Shown here: piece after piece, positions 24,790 to 37,578 of the stretch
How the letters are laid out: each line of letters begins with the position of its first letter
Numbering within the stretch: the stretch's first letter is position 1
Translations under genes and position numbers: made by a program
Assembly (NCBI RefSeq): GCF_003073045.1
Contig: NC_037596.1
Coordinates: 15,524,550 to 15,588,549, forward strand
Direction: 5' to 3'
Source of the DNA: Pomacea canaliculata
Lineage: Eukaryota > Mollusca > Gastropoda > Architaenioglossa > Ampullariidae
Length of the DNA: 64,000 nt
The notes under the pieces: generated by a model
Told to the model about the DNA's origin: nothing
Seen by the model: the letters and a program-made list of their open reading frames with translations, nothing else
Databases searched by the model: none

Positions 24790-27700
24790 ATGATTGTTAT
24801 TTTGTTTTTCAATTTGCTTCTTGTCCTGTGTGCTACAGGTAAGTAATAATAAAGAATATAATAAGAGACAAAAAGAAAACATGACAACCTGCACACATCT
24901 AAATCGTTTCCAGCTGACCTTTGTATTGTAAGCAATCTCATATTCTTGCTAAACAGAAAGAAAAAAATTTGCATCTTAAAACACCTCAAACACAACTTTT
25001 TAATGTTAAGCTGGCTTTCCCGTAATAGCATTTCGAGACTTTCTTTTAGAAATATTTTTAGAAATATTCTACTTTTTATTCTGCTTTAATTTATTTTCGG
25101 TAAAATTTTCTGATAATCAAATTGGGCACAAGAAAACAACAAAAAGAAACTTCTTAAGAACATGTGCAAAAATAATTGTGGATTACCTTACTCAGCGTTT
25201 CTACAAAATAAAATGGGAAAAAGATAGAATGGAGACTTTTCAAAAAAGAAAAGTACTAATAACAATGTTGCATGTTTATCATAAAATAGCGTATGTACCA
25301 TTTCAAATAACTAAAAATGTAACGAAACTAACTGAATGAACAAGTGATTATGCACAAGATTTCTACCATATAGTTTGGGAATATGTTATTTCAACAAAAC
25401 CAATATAAATAAACTTGATGTCAGTATTCTGGGAGAAAGTGCCATTATCATACTGTGGCATTTTTAATCCTGCATGTGTCTTAAGACATAATTGCATTAC
25501 TGCATGGACAAAGGTTTGGTCTCATTCGGAGTTTTGCTTCTTTCGTGGTCGAAGGGAAAGACATTGCCAACCCTCTTCCGCTCCAGGCACCGTATCGAAA
25601 TTTAGTGCAAGTAAAACCAAACATTGTTCTTCGATAGACATTTTGATAAAACATCAACAAGCGAAACAAAGCCAAAAACACTGTTAATGAAACTTGGTCC
25701 TGGTAGAGGTACTCCGGTTCAAGAAAAGTAGACAATTAGTTTCTTATCTCTAGATATCTTTGAAATGGTTTAGTAGCCCTCGTAAATTATTGAATCGTCG
25801 TAATTCAAAATTAAGTATACTTTCATGCATAACATTACTTTTACTGGATGTCCTTTGAAATCTACTGCTTGTTTCTCAGTGTTACTGCTCTTGTTTGTTT
25901 GTTGTAAAATTTATAACCCAAGCACGTTTATGCGTGTATGCGCGCTTGTTTCAGGTAACCCAGACACAGAGTGTGATGCATCCGAAATGGGAAAGCTAAC
26001 GTGCAAATTTTCCACAAATATCCACTCTACACAGACGGATTTTTCCGTTTATTTTCATTCCGATAAAGGTCATGAAGGTATTTAATTATTTCCAATTCTT
26101 GACGAAAATAAGCAGTATTAGTATCTAGCATTGCGATAGCAGTTCATTTTTTCTGTTTTTCCGTAGATCGTTTGCAGGTAGACATAAGATTGGGTACATC
26201 CAACAAAATAACATGTTTGAAGGAATTCGCATCGCCCAGATTTGTCAGTTAAAAGTGTCGTATAAACAGTAAAAATACTTAATGACAGATTTATGTAACG
26301 CTTCAACTATTCATTGAATTATCTTCTCGTCAACTACAAAGGCTTATAGTTAATCGTTTTTTGCGTGACACAAGGCCAATAGCATTAATAGGAAAAAGCA
26401 TAAATTCAACACATAAGGCCACTTTTATTCGTTGTGTGGGGACGGTTTTTACGAGGCTATGACATAATTATGGCATTACAAAATTTAAATGTCTTAATAA
26501 CTAGTACAGATAAAATATTTTACAGAAGGATCGAGTATGTTGATATCTTTTTAAAATTAATTTATTTTTACTGTACGATGTGAAAGACATAGAAAATTTA
26601 TTACTTGATTCTGGCAGTTGATAGCATGTCATTATGATAACTTTTCTTCCGTTGCCCCAGTGAATTCGCTTAATATTTCAATTTAATAACGTGTAAAAAA
26701 ACTATTCACATAAGCCTAATTACATATTTAATAAGCCTAATATTATTTATTTTTTTGGACCAACATTTTGTTAAGTCGGACCAAAGAACACGAGAGTGAA
26801 TAAGAAAAAAAGGCTCAAGTCGCTTGCGTAGAGCGGATGTAAAGGGGATCATCAACACATGGCCAATAGATGCCAAAAATAATCAGTGAGACATAATTAG
26901 CATAACTAACAAGATAGTTTGGATGTAAAAAGATCTACTACAAGGCAACTGTGTGCGCGTAACCTAAGACATAAATAATAATCTGGACCAGTCTATAAGC
27001 AATAGACGCCATTTTTAGTAATCGGTTTACGGTTTATTGCACAGAGCTGGTGGTTGACTGTGTGTGGGTGGATGACGAGCTTCAGTGCCTTACCCAGGAA
27101 GGCTTTGAGTGCAAGCAGCCGGTTTCGCAAATTGCTGAAATAAGTCTGCCAACACGATTCGTAAACAGATCCGGGACATACAAGTGTATTGCAGGCTCTG
27201 GACATGGAAACGTCCAATCGTGTCAAGTTGGTAAAAGGCATCAAGAAAGCCAACAAGAAAAGGAACAGGAATTTATAGAACCTGAGAACAGCAACTATCT
27301 TGATGACAAATGTAACCTTTTTTTTTTGTTTATACACTTTGTTATAGAACAACATTCGTTCCAAAAGATGAATCTACTCTCTGTCTTTCTGTGTCCCTCG
27401 CAACACGTTTACAGTCCCTTTACTGCCATTTGACGATTATAACAGAAAATGGTAAGATTATGACAAAATTAAACCGCTGATATTGCCTAGAGAATTCAGA
27501 TACATATTACCATCAACACTGTACTTTGATCAAATTCTAGGTGCTACACTGTGAAAAAAAGACTATAATGAAGTAAACCTTCTAATAACTTTAAAACATC
27601 TATTGGGTTACAAAAAATTTAAAAAAATTATTCTAATAATTATTATTATTTTAATTATTATTATTAGCAATGATTTTTTCCCTGCAGGGAAGAGTTCTCT

Positions 27701-28653
27701 AGTTCCTTTGTATGCCACCATTGGATCTGCTTTGGGAGTGATGGCAGTTGCCGTAATCATTTCGGTTCTGCTTGTGAGGCGTAAGATACAAAGAAGTTAG
27801 TATAATTTTCCCCTGATTAAAAAAATAAAATATGAGCAGATAACAACCGTTCATTAAGACACTAAGTAATTAAACTTAAATTAACCTTAACTAAATTAGT
27901 GCATTGAGACACTAAATCTTTTATTCTAGAAAAGCACAGTTCCCATGTCTTGTCTGTTCAAACTCCTTTTCAAGAAATTCTGTAAGTTGTCCTCCTACAC
28001 TTTATGTGCCTTCTGTATCTCTCACTATTGTAACAATTTAAAGACTGTTTTTATATACTTGAAGTCCATCATCCAAAAATTACTTGTTTAGTTAAAACAG
28101 TTTTAATCTCTAAAGGGTTAGGGTTTTCTCAAAAGAAATAATGATTTTTAGCATCAGCATCTACTTTACAGAACATTTGATTTATTTTACATGTTGATTT
28201 ATTATTGTACATTGTTTGATGTTGTTTAAAATGAAGAAAATATTAACGTTTACTTTTGTTTCTTTCAGCAAAGAGGGAACTTCAAATGTAAGCTTCTTTC
28301 AAATGTTATCTCTTGACACATATAATTTAGATAAATTAAGTCCTCTCGCTGTGATACCTTTTGATCTGTAAATCAGTGGAAGTAGTCATAAATAACAATT
28401 TCATTAAGAAACGACAGCCATACACTCTAGTACTTACGTACTCTGGTTGATGTTCAAGTACTCTTTATAATACATGGATGTTTATACACACGCACGTGCA
28501 CCCCCAGATTTTAGTTTTTAGTAATCCATTAACTTTCGGGGCTAATTCGTTTATTTCTTAACTAATGTATTTCCATCCTAAAATCACTTTTATCATTTCA
28601 GGAAATATTCAAGCCAAGAGGAATGTGAATCGATGATTCCTGAACAGCATTGA
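24790..28653 (+). CDS. S2: split-Ig type I membrane receptor
   Basis: Exons are 24790-24838 (signal peptide MIVILFFNLLLVLCATG), 25955-26077 (half-domain 1), 27045-27311 (half-domain 2 plus stalk), 27688-27795 (transmembrane), 28269-28287 (19 bp) and 28602-28653 (tail). They total 618 bp, or 205 aa. Half 1 holds NPDTECD, LTCKF and DFSVYFHSDKG. Half 2 holds VDCVWVDDELQC, ISLPTRF and SGTYKC, so the cysteines resemble those of a V/I-type Ig domain interrupted by a phase-1 intron. A charged Gln/Glu/Lys-rich stalk follows, then LYATIGSALGVMAVAVIISVLLV and RRK. The 28-residue tail is short and its one Tyr (KYSSQE) fits no ITIM. The donor at 27312 (GTAACC) is weak. S2 lies 4 kb downstream of T3 in the same orientation. 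Confidence 0.83.
27930..27981 (+). other. Possible alternative cassette exon of S2
   Basis: This segment is framed by a TTTTATTCTAG acceptor and a GTAAGT donor. It is 52 bp, not a multiple of three. Its inclusion would shift the frame of the 19-bp exon and end the protein early at a different short tail (EIFKPRGM). The sister S genes have no counterpart that I can see. Confidence 0.3.
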
Positions 28654-30235
28654 TATTCTTCAAAAAAATGAAATAGTCTTCCATCACTAAAGATTCCTAA
28701 AAATGTTAAACTTTACAAAACCATTTAAAAAACTGCTAGAAGTTTCAGCTGTGAAACCTAAATTATTATTCATTCCTCCACTGCTGCCAAAGTAAGCAAG
28801 TGTGTAGGCATTCATTCATTTCATTACTAAATTGGAACAGCTGAATCAGTCGTAGGAAAGATCTGATGGAGCGCAGCAGAGGAGAGAACTCACGCTAGCA
28901 AGGCGAGTCTTATTGATGTTACCTCACATTCTCAACTACTCAACTACTCCTCTGTGTGTAAGGTATGGATAATCATGAAGAAACCTAAAAAGTGAAGGAA
29001 CAAAAGTTCGTGGTTCACTTTCATCACCACTCACATGTTTGAAAGATCGACAGTGCCTCATTGATTCTCGATAGGATCTTATGAAGATGACAGACATTGA
29101 TGCATTGGATGAAGTTTGTGTGTATGTGTGAGAGAGAGAGTATGTCGCTATATGGATTTGTATTTTTATGTATATATTTATATACACAATATTATCTAAT
29201 GTTCATGTGTATACATTCTTATAAGAGCAACAGAAAAATGTTTGTCTTGTATTATGGCTGTTACAAAAAGTAAAAACATATTGATTGATTCATTTATTCA
29301 TTCATTGAATGATTGATTGATTTAAAGATACGTCTCTTTAGTTCTCGACGTGAAACAGGTTACAAAGTGAATATAATTTCTGATTTTTCTCTATTATTTC
29401 TTATGCACCATGTTCGTTAGCTTTGATCAACAACACAACTTGAAATCATCACTGCTTAGCTTCTATGGCTCTTCTTATGAAGAAGTAGTGACAAATTTGA
29501 TGAAACTGTGAACGGAAAGTAAGAACCATTCCACTGCTTTAACAGAATCCGCCACCCCGTAGAAAAATTAACTAATGCATCATTGTGCAGGTGCTTACGA
29601 ATCAGATGTGGTAGAAATGCGTGGTGTCCTACAAAAGATACTTTTACACTCCAGTCGGTTAACTCTCATGTAGTTGTTAACATAAACCTTGACGTTTAGT
29701 TATTAAGTCAGAATAACTCCCTCACAGATTACACAATCTGTAGGCTAGACACATCACAAAAAGGAAAGGTGTACTAGATAAACAAGTAGATGCAGTAAGG
29801 ATAAATAGTATAAAAAGTAGGACTGGAAGTGGGTGTTTGAATAACTCATTTTTATTGCTTATTATAGGCAAGTTCGTAGTACATTAATTATATGTGCACT
29901 TCAAGAATGTATGTTTAAGAAGTTTTATGGAAAATTGTAATACCTCTCCTCGTCAAAAACCGCTTAGGAAACATCCTATTCGTAGAACCCTTCAGCCCAC
30001 CCTACATAGTCGGAGTTGAAGGGTTAAGGAGCGATTTTTCGAAATTTGTTACTTAAAACAAATGATAGCTTCGTCGCCGATGTGATCCTACTGTGCTGAT
30101 CGTGTCTCAAAAGTTTTCTGTGGTTTAGTGGAATCGTTTCGTTCTGTGCTTCACATACGAGTAAACTAAAGCATGGTCTTTCTATTAGGTACTCTCTATG
30201 TCGTAATGTCTTGCTAATATTGTCCATTTAACATA

Positions 30236-30272
30236 AACAAAACAAAACAAAACAAAACAAAACAAAACAAAA
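30236..30272 (+). repeat. (CAAAA)n microsatellite
   Basis: The sequence is seven or so uninterrupted AACAA units, that is, a simple pentanucleotide repeat. Confidence 0.9.
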
Positions 30273-30999
30273 CCATCTATGTTACACCACTATGCAAAGG
30301 CTAACCTTCTCTGTTAAATGTTACAGAACCGGATAAAATATATGGGTTTCCTTCAGGTTGTTTTTGTGTTCAGATCCAAGTTTATTAATGGTGCCATACC
30401 ATTATTTCCTCCGTTCAATATACTATTCATGGAAGATGAAAGAAAGAAAGACAGAAAGGAAAATGTATTGATCGAATGGTCAAACGAGATGAAAAAAGAT
30501 CTTAGTATGGGACTCCTGAATCGGCGCCTATTTCACCGTATGCATTATTAGATATTAGTCCTAAGAAAACTCAACGTTTAAAAGTCTTTATGGGAAACAT
30601 CATCTCGAATGTATTAATGTTTTACTTGAGAAGTCAGTTGCCAAGAAGGCTCAAGAGCCCAAGACCTTTGCAGAGTTTTAAAGAATGGTCATGAACTGAT
30701 GTTACATTTTCTGTCTCTTTGCGGAGTTTGGCAACTGCCTTAGTTGTCGTAGTAGGCTGATTTTTATTTTCAAAATAAAATGAAAGAAAGGAAACAGAAA
30801 TATAAAATTCAGAGACATAAAGAAAGATCAAAAGTTCATATAAGGCCTTGCGTAGCTGCTTGTGTGCGTGGTAGAACTGATCATCTTTTTACTGTCTTTG
30901 TAAAGGCTTATGACTGGAGAGGTCATTACATATTATTACATTAAGGTTTAGATTCATGACAAGAAGTGAATTTGTTATTTATCATTTTATTGCCCTTCG

Positions 31000-31890
31000 T
31001 TGTCGCTTATAACCTTCTCCGGCGTTGCAGGATGCACGCTCGTAACCGCTCAAACAGTCGGCACAAACACACAAACACTCGCTCGACCAGAGACGGCGCG
31101 ACGTTCGAGTCGAACCGCAGCTGAGCGAGTCCCAACACTAATAAAAACAAAATGCACGGTAGGAAATAGTAGCTTTATTACACACAAGAAGTAATATAAA
31201 TAAAATATCACAAACATATATGCACACCCACACTTAAAAGAGCTAGAGAGAAACTGCCCTGTGCACAGGAGGAAGAAATGGAAACAGAAAAAACCAGAGG
31301 GGAAGGGAGACACATGGAGACACAGCACCCGCACGCGCTGCGGGATGGCTCTGTAAGGCAAGTCTTTAGGTTGGTCAAGGTGTTCGCCGACTGCAGCTTG
31401 CCCTCTGGTCCTGCGTGGCGCTCAAGTGCTGATCCCCCTTCCTCTTGTCCAGGTACACCCCTGGGGGCACCTTGCAGGTGCGAAACCTTAACAATCCGTT
31501 TGTCACGTTGTGGCCGTCGTAAATGGAGAGGTAGGAGAGCGGAGATGAAGACGGAACGAAGAAACAGAAATAGAAGAAGAATACGACGAGTCAAAACGGC
31601 TCGTGACAGGTCGATCAACAGAAAAAAGGCGCCGGCTGCCAGGACACCGGTCTAACACCGTCCATTACGTCCGGCACAGCCCGTTCCTGGAGGACGACTG
31701 TCCAGAAGCTACAGAAAAACTCGCCAAAGGACTGCGCACGCAGGAGGAAAAAAAAGTGAAAAGTGGGGAGAAAGATGAAAGGTAGGGGTGATGCACAGTC
31801 GCGAGGCGAAGAGACCTGCCAAGGTTCTGTAAGAAAGCGACGCGTGACGACTAGCCCCGCAGGTCAAGGTCTTTGGGCTCGCGAGACACG
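31000..31890 (-). mobile_element. GC-rich LTR-like element fossil
   Basis: This block is sharply GC-richer than its flanks and carries no domain-bearing frame. Its left part, on the minus strand, has the layout of the right part of the solo LTRs at 48.0 and 52.2 kb: a CA/GT-rich end with a GCTTTATTAC block near it. It may be a relative of those elements. Its exact ends are not clear, and it looks old and broken. Confidence 0.3.
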
Positions 31891-32338
31891 ATAGGGTTAC
31901 ACGGGACGAGGTCAAATGTCGCTTGATTCGCGCGCGCACACCCAACGACAGGCCAACCAGGTGCTGGAAAAACAACACGAAAATGACAAAACAATAGCCA
32001 GCACGCAACAGTTCTGTCTTAGTGCGGTGCAAATATGATATTTGTCACCTGTGCATTTATGTCATTAGCATTTCAAACACACGCCAGCGTATACAGTGAC
32101 TAGGGAGTGGTATTATGTGCAGTCATAAAGGCCTAGGCCGAAATGTGTCAACCAGGCTCTGATTTTAGGTCAACTTCTTGAAAATGGGAATTTTCCGTCT
32201 TACTTGATGCATTGCAGTTTCTAGTCATGCTGATTCCATTATAAAGTACCGAAAATATACGAGTAAGGAATGGCGTAGGACATCTGCACTCTAAAGCTAA
32301 TAGTGTGTATGAGACTTCCTCGGTATATCGCAATGTGG
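31889..32338 (+). repeat. Direct duplication A, copy 1
   Basis: This roughly 450-bp segment recurs in the same orientation at 33049-33482. Shared landmarks include GATAGGGTTACA, GCGCGCACACCCAACGACAG, GTCACCTGTGCATTTATGTC and a CATAAAGGCCTAG core. Copies differ by many substitutions and small indels, so the duplication is old, or both are members of one repeat family. Confidence 0.7.
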
Positions 32339-32562
32339 TTGTTTTTTTTTTCGTGGAGTCGACTTTATTTTCTTTTTGATATAAATGCGGTTTCTACTTT
32401 TTTTTAAAAAAGAAGTTTGCATATAGCTAAATGCGACAGTTTATGTCTCTACATTGAATTCTACTTCTACTACTACCCAACGATAAAATTTATATCTCGC
32501 CCTGCTTTGGAAGGATCGTCGACTCAACAAATAAACATTTCAGTTCGGGAAATTAAGGGAAG

Positions 32563-32990
32563 AAAACTATAAGTAATTAATAGAAGACATGGCGATGCAG
32601 TATCAGAAACTTGACTGCAATATGTCTCTATAGATCCAAGTCATTTTCTCCATCCGGATTTATTTCCTGATAGCCATGGTATAGTTAGTGATGAACATAT
32701 CAGGGAAACTTGTTCACTACCATGCTGACTGACTACTGCTGGTGATTTGATTTTTTTAGAGATATTAACCAGAGGTCAAGTACTATTAAAATGCATCTAA
32801 TTATGTACACAATAATTATTGAAAATTACAAAAAGAACTACATCCAATTTTGCACTTTGATTGTTATTTTTGCGTTGAGCACAAACTATTGTTAATGAAT
32901 AAATAATTCTATTTCAGTATGATGACTTTTGTAAAACATTTGATGACAAGTGATGACAGCACTACTTGTAAAGACTTAGGCACGCATTCC
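32563..32990 (+). repeat. Direct duplication B, copy 1
   Basis: This segment recurs at 35111-35710. Shared landmarks are GACTGCAATATGTCTCTATAG, AAAGAACTACAT, GATGACAAGTGATG and CACTACTTGTAAAG. In copy 2 about 165 bp of unrelated sequence sits between the last two landmarks. Confidence 0.7.
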
Positions 32991-33048
32991 TCCAAAGTAA
33001 TCAACCACAAACGTCCCCTGGCAGCTACCGGAAACCCTCCTACAGACA

Positions 33049-33482
33049 GGATAGGGTTACAAGGGACGAGGTCTGATGTCGATTAATCCTCCCCCCCCCC
33101 CAGCCACGCGCGCACACCCAACGACAGGCCAGCCAAGTGCGGGATGAACAACACAAAATGAAAAAAAAAAAACCCAATAAAAAATAATCGCCGACACGCA
33201 ACAGTTGTGTCTTAATGCGGTGCAAATCTGATGTTTGTCACCTGTGCATTTATGTCATTAGCATTTTAATCACCTGCCAGAGTATACAGTAACTAGGAAT
33301 TCACATTATGTGCAGCCATAAAGGCCTAGTCCGAAATGTTTCAACCAGGCTCTGATTTTCGGTCAACTTCTGGGAAATGGGAACTCTTCGTCCTATTTGT
33401 TGCATTCCAGCTTCGAGTGAATAGATGCGCCACTGTACTAAAAGGTACACAATAGTCGATGGTCCTGACAGCTCCCGTTGCA
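33049..33482 (+). repeat. Direct duplication A, copy 2
   Basis: This is the second copy of the segment at 31889-32338, with the same landmark order. It carries a poly-C and a poly-A run that are absent from copy 1. Confidence 0.7.
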
Positions 33483-34994
33483 ACCAAGTAAACGACTTTA
33501 CATTTTACTGGTTCCACATTTTGTAGCGAACATGTGTAAGGCGTGCATACACTATAGTAATAAAGTCAAGCCATAGAGCCATTTATTCCACCAAAATATA
33601 TTTAAAGGTGTATGATTAAAATGTATCAGATACTGAGACATGATGATAAGAATTATGATAATGACAATATTAATAATAACCACACATAAACGGACGCACA
33701 CAAAAGAACATGGAAACGTTATGTCTGTAGAATGTGATATGGCAGTATGAAAGATACATAATTTGTAATCTCCCAGCTAGCTAAGAGTTGGTTTATTTAT
33801 GAGCCTATTCCTACCTTTTGGGCATAATCAGGCCCCTTCACAATGGGCAGTTGGACATGAAAAAAAGCTGACTACATAAGAGACTGACAGTATAAACTGT
33901 AGTCCTCAGTTCAAGTGTCAAAGAAACAGGAATGCAATAAACAGTAGGCGTAGCTCCGAGCACCGACAGACGGCCCAGTTATCCTCTGAGCAAACAATCA
34001 AATGAACTGTCAATATAGGCTATCAAAGTAAATTCAAAGGGGCACCACCTTCCGTGGAGGACTGCATTTAGAGAAAAGTTGTGGATCATTTAGCTTAACC
34101 TCTCTGATCACAAACTAGTTCTATAGTAACAAGCCGTAAACAAATGTGAAATGATAAATACTTAATGCCAATCGACATGAGAACTCTTGTATGGGATTTT
34201 AAAGAACAAAGACCAAAAAGCATGTGCCCTGTGTTAGTCAAGTGCTTCTGTATCTATGTTCCAAGGGGCACCTGTTACTGTCACTAATACCCGTCCTTAG
34301 CCGTTTATACTACTCGATTAGCGCGTTTCCAAGCTACGCAGGTAAACAAAATATTTTATTGCTAACAGATAAATACAATGAGGCTCGTAAGGCTTTTCCG
34401 TCCTTTTTTTGCTTGCCTGTCCATATAGCCATAGCTTTGTTGAAGGTTAAAAGATATAATTTGTTAAAAATACCGGTCGAAGGTTCACTGCTGCCTCTCA
34501 TGCTGGTAGCAACGATCACTTCTTCCTACGGAACGATAGAGATGAGAGTAGTGCCTCCTAGAGCCTGTAACTTCCAACATACACAAGGAAATCGTCCTCC
34601 ATCTATTCCAGTAGTCATGCTGTTTACACAAATGACAAGTTCGAGAAACTGAAAACAGCGACTGAATTCTATTGAGTATAAAAAGTTTAAATGGCACTTC
34701 TGTGGTGATTTGAAGATAGTTTCTCCTAAACGGGACTGCAGTAGGGATATGAAAAATATAGATGTATCCTATGTGAGAAGAATAGCTGAGCAAGGCACTT
34801 GCAAATGTGGCAGTTGGAGAGAAGATATCCACACCTCAGGTCTGGTAAGGCTCACAAAATCCTGCTCAACCACCCCTTCACATCAAAGTAAGTTTAGTGA
34901 AGAAGTTTATGCAAACCATGGAAAGGACTTTGCCAGCTTTCACATACATGAATGAAATATTTCCTCGATTCAGCGAGGTAAAGAGAGAGAGAGA

Positions 34995-35192
34995 GTGTTG
35001 TTGGTCCTCAAATTCGAGAGCTCTTCAGAGAGGTTCAAGAACTTGTTGCAGGGGGATTCGAAACAAGTATGGAATAATTTTTTGCCTAGTGTCTACAAAA
35101 TTTATCGGGATTTGAAGGACAGAAAACTAGAAGTAATTAACAGAAGACAGGGTGATACAGTATCAGAACTTGACTGCAATATGTCTCTATAG
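34995..35192 (+). pseudogene. Exon-like frame of unknown gene, probably broken
   Basis: The frame encodes ERFKNLLQGDSKQVWNNFLP, YKIYRDLKDRKLEVINRR and a stop shortly after. Its composition looks protein-like. An overlapping upstream frame (34897 onward, TMERTLPAFTYMNEIFPRFS) reads similarly well. The two meet at a GA microsatellite near 34981-34995, which suggests a slippage frameshift in one former exon. The last part overlaps duplication B, whose other copy is no longer open. I do not recognise the protein. Confidence 0.35.
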
Positions 35193-35710
35193 ATCGCCTT
35201 CCTTTTTTCCACCCGGGTTCATTTCTTGACAACCATTATATTCTCAGTGATAAACATACCAGGCAAAGTTGTCCACTACCATGCTGACAAAGAATTCTCA
35301 GACTTAGTCTATGACTTTATTCTTAAAAGGTATTAATTACTATTTCAGGATGTACACAATATTTATTGCAGATTACAAAAAAGAACTACATGTACAACCA
35401 ATTTTGCATTTTGATTGTCATGCTCGCATTGAGCACATAAAAATTAGGTGTATAAATAAGCAAAAAAATATTTCAGTAACATGACTTTTGTAAAACGTTT
35501 GATGACAAGTGATGTCAGTTTACATTCCCGGTATACCTCGACGTGTTTCCCAGCCTGCAAAGCTTTGCAGGGTGGGTTGTTCCTGTCTATTATGGGGACC
35601 GCAACGCATTTTCTTAATGCTTCGCGAGCCCAGTTTGTTAGGTTGTGATATGAGACACTCAAAATAAGACCGGGTGAAAAAGCTGCACTACTTGTAAAGG
35701 TTTAGATTGG
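35111..35710 (+). repeat. Direct duplication B, copy 2
   Basis: This is the second copy of 32563-32990. It is interrupted at about 35520-35684 by a GC-richer insert containing AGCCTGCAAAGCTTTGCAGG, a near-perfect hairpin. The insert is probably a small mobile element. Confidence 0.65.
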
Positions 35711-37578
35711 CAACCTTCCAAACACAAACAGGGGTTGTATATCGACTATCCCATGGTAGCTACCCGGATCACTCCGATATATAGCTCAGGCGCTGTTAGC
35801 TGCGTCAGTAGTGTGTGTGGTGCAGTACAGTAAGAGAGACGCATAGCGGGACATCTGATTTGATCTTCACTATATTCAGACAGTAGTGTTGAGAAGACAC
35901 TAAGGTGGCAGCCGAAGGGTTAACTTCGTTCAGTCATCTCCCTTTTCACAATCAAATGAACGACCTCGCATGTCGCATGTTTAAAGGAAATATAATCTTC
36001 TGTTAAGGACAGCAGCTAACGAAACGTTGTGGAACATTTCTTCTCTGATCACAAAGGACTTCCATACTAACAGACAGGAAAACAAATGTTAAAGTATAAA
36101 TTTAATGACAGCAGTTGATTAAAAAAAATACTCGTCAACAAGCGTTTCCTCTGTGTCATGTGCCTGAAATTTATGCAACTAGTGGGAAACGATATTTAGG
36201 TAAGTAATATAATCTTTCAAGATATTTTGTTATTATTGAGTAATATATGTCTTTCATACTTGCTCATAATTTGAGAACAGAAACGGATTTATTTATGCGT
36301 AAACAAAAAATGCTTGTTTTCTAACAAGTTCTCTCTCTCTCTCTCTCACTCGTGTGAGCACAATTTTTTTTTTTTTTTGGTCACTTGTATCAAGACTTTG
36401 TTAATTAAGTTTAACTATTTTTACATCTGCTTCGTAGAAATATTTCAATAATTAGTTTCAATAGGCTATGTTAAGCTAACGATGTAGGAACCAGTTCATA
36501 ATAAGCTGAGACTTTTCATCATGCCGGCGACTGTTGTATACCCTTGAAGCCGTGAAACCTTTAAATGTTGACAATACCGCTGACCTACTGTTTAGACATT
36601 TAATCTGTGTCATTGCCAAATGTCATCTGGCAGAAAACCAACGTTGGCATTCATCCAACCAAGCCCATTCATGCACGAACAAAAACAAAAGGTTGTCTGG
36701 TTTATGCTCTTTAAAAGGCAGCTACCCGGAATACTGACTCAAGTAGCTGACAAACACAAAACGTTTGTTTCGATAACTACATACATGCGTCGTAAGGAAA
36801 ATCACATGTGTGTGAAACTAGAAATGCTTGTTTTCAGACTCCAAGTAACAGAAAGCTTAGATTGCTGGGTTAATGTGTTAATTACACTCACACATACGCA
36901 CACACCGTCTTACCTGCTGATAAACACACAACCACAAAAGCCCCCTCACACGGAAAAGTGAGTCTAGCAGCAGGTCACACATTTTGTTATCTCATGATTT
37001 AAAATTTACAACCAAGGGAATACTTACACACACACACACACTTGATGTCAAGGCTGGTGACAGGTATGACGAGCGCTTAGCTGGCAAACAAACAATTAGT
37101 CTTCAACCTTTATTAATGAACTACCCGGCTGCTATCAAGCAGTTGGTATAGAATAGGGACATGGGAATGGGGAGCTTTGACATAGTTTGGCTTTGTACAA
37201 TTGCATTCCGTAGGCTTCCAAAAGGGAAAAAAAACTTCGACTCATTGTCTGATGAGTGCTTTCATTTAAGTCTAAGGCTAAAAAAATATAAATAATTATG
37301 CATATAATGTTCATGCATCACGCCGAGCAAGGTGTACTAGAAATGTTTGGGAGACTTCTCTGTACGATGTGTATGCGATAGCCATTATGCAACTTTGAAT
37401 ATGAATCGTTTTTTCATTAATAGTTCTAACAACATAAAACAAATGTAGCAATGAGATTCACACATGATGACAATGAACTTAATGTTGTGCGATAAAAGTA
37501 AAACCCGTTTAAAATTAGCCTGCTACTTAGCATCTTATGACAGAAATACATTTATTTTCTTTATTTGTACAGGAAACG

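Larger units (their letters stand above)
28654..37578. other. Repeat-rich gap between S2 and S3
   Basis: This 9-kb stretch holds no recognisable Ig exon on either strand. It contains a pentanucleotide satellite (30236-30272), a GC-rich element (about 31000-31890), two pairs of imperfect direct duplications (listed separately), an exon-like frame at 34995-35192, a CT tract at about 36331-36350 and short CA tracts near 37025-37042. Confidence 0.5.

Noticed and set aside
31208-31655. Long overlapping frames on both strands (125-136 codons)
   Set aside because: They sit in a GC-rich repeat, where stops are rare in all frames. No domain or splice support was seen.
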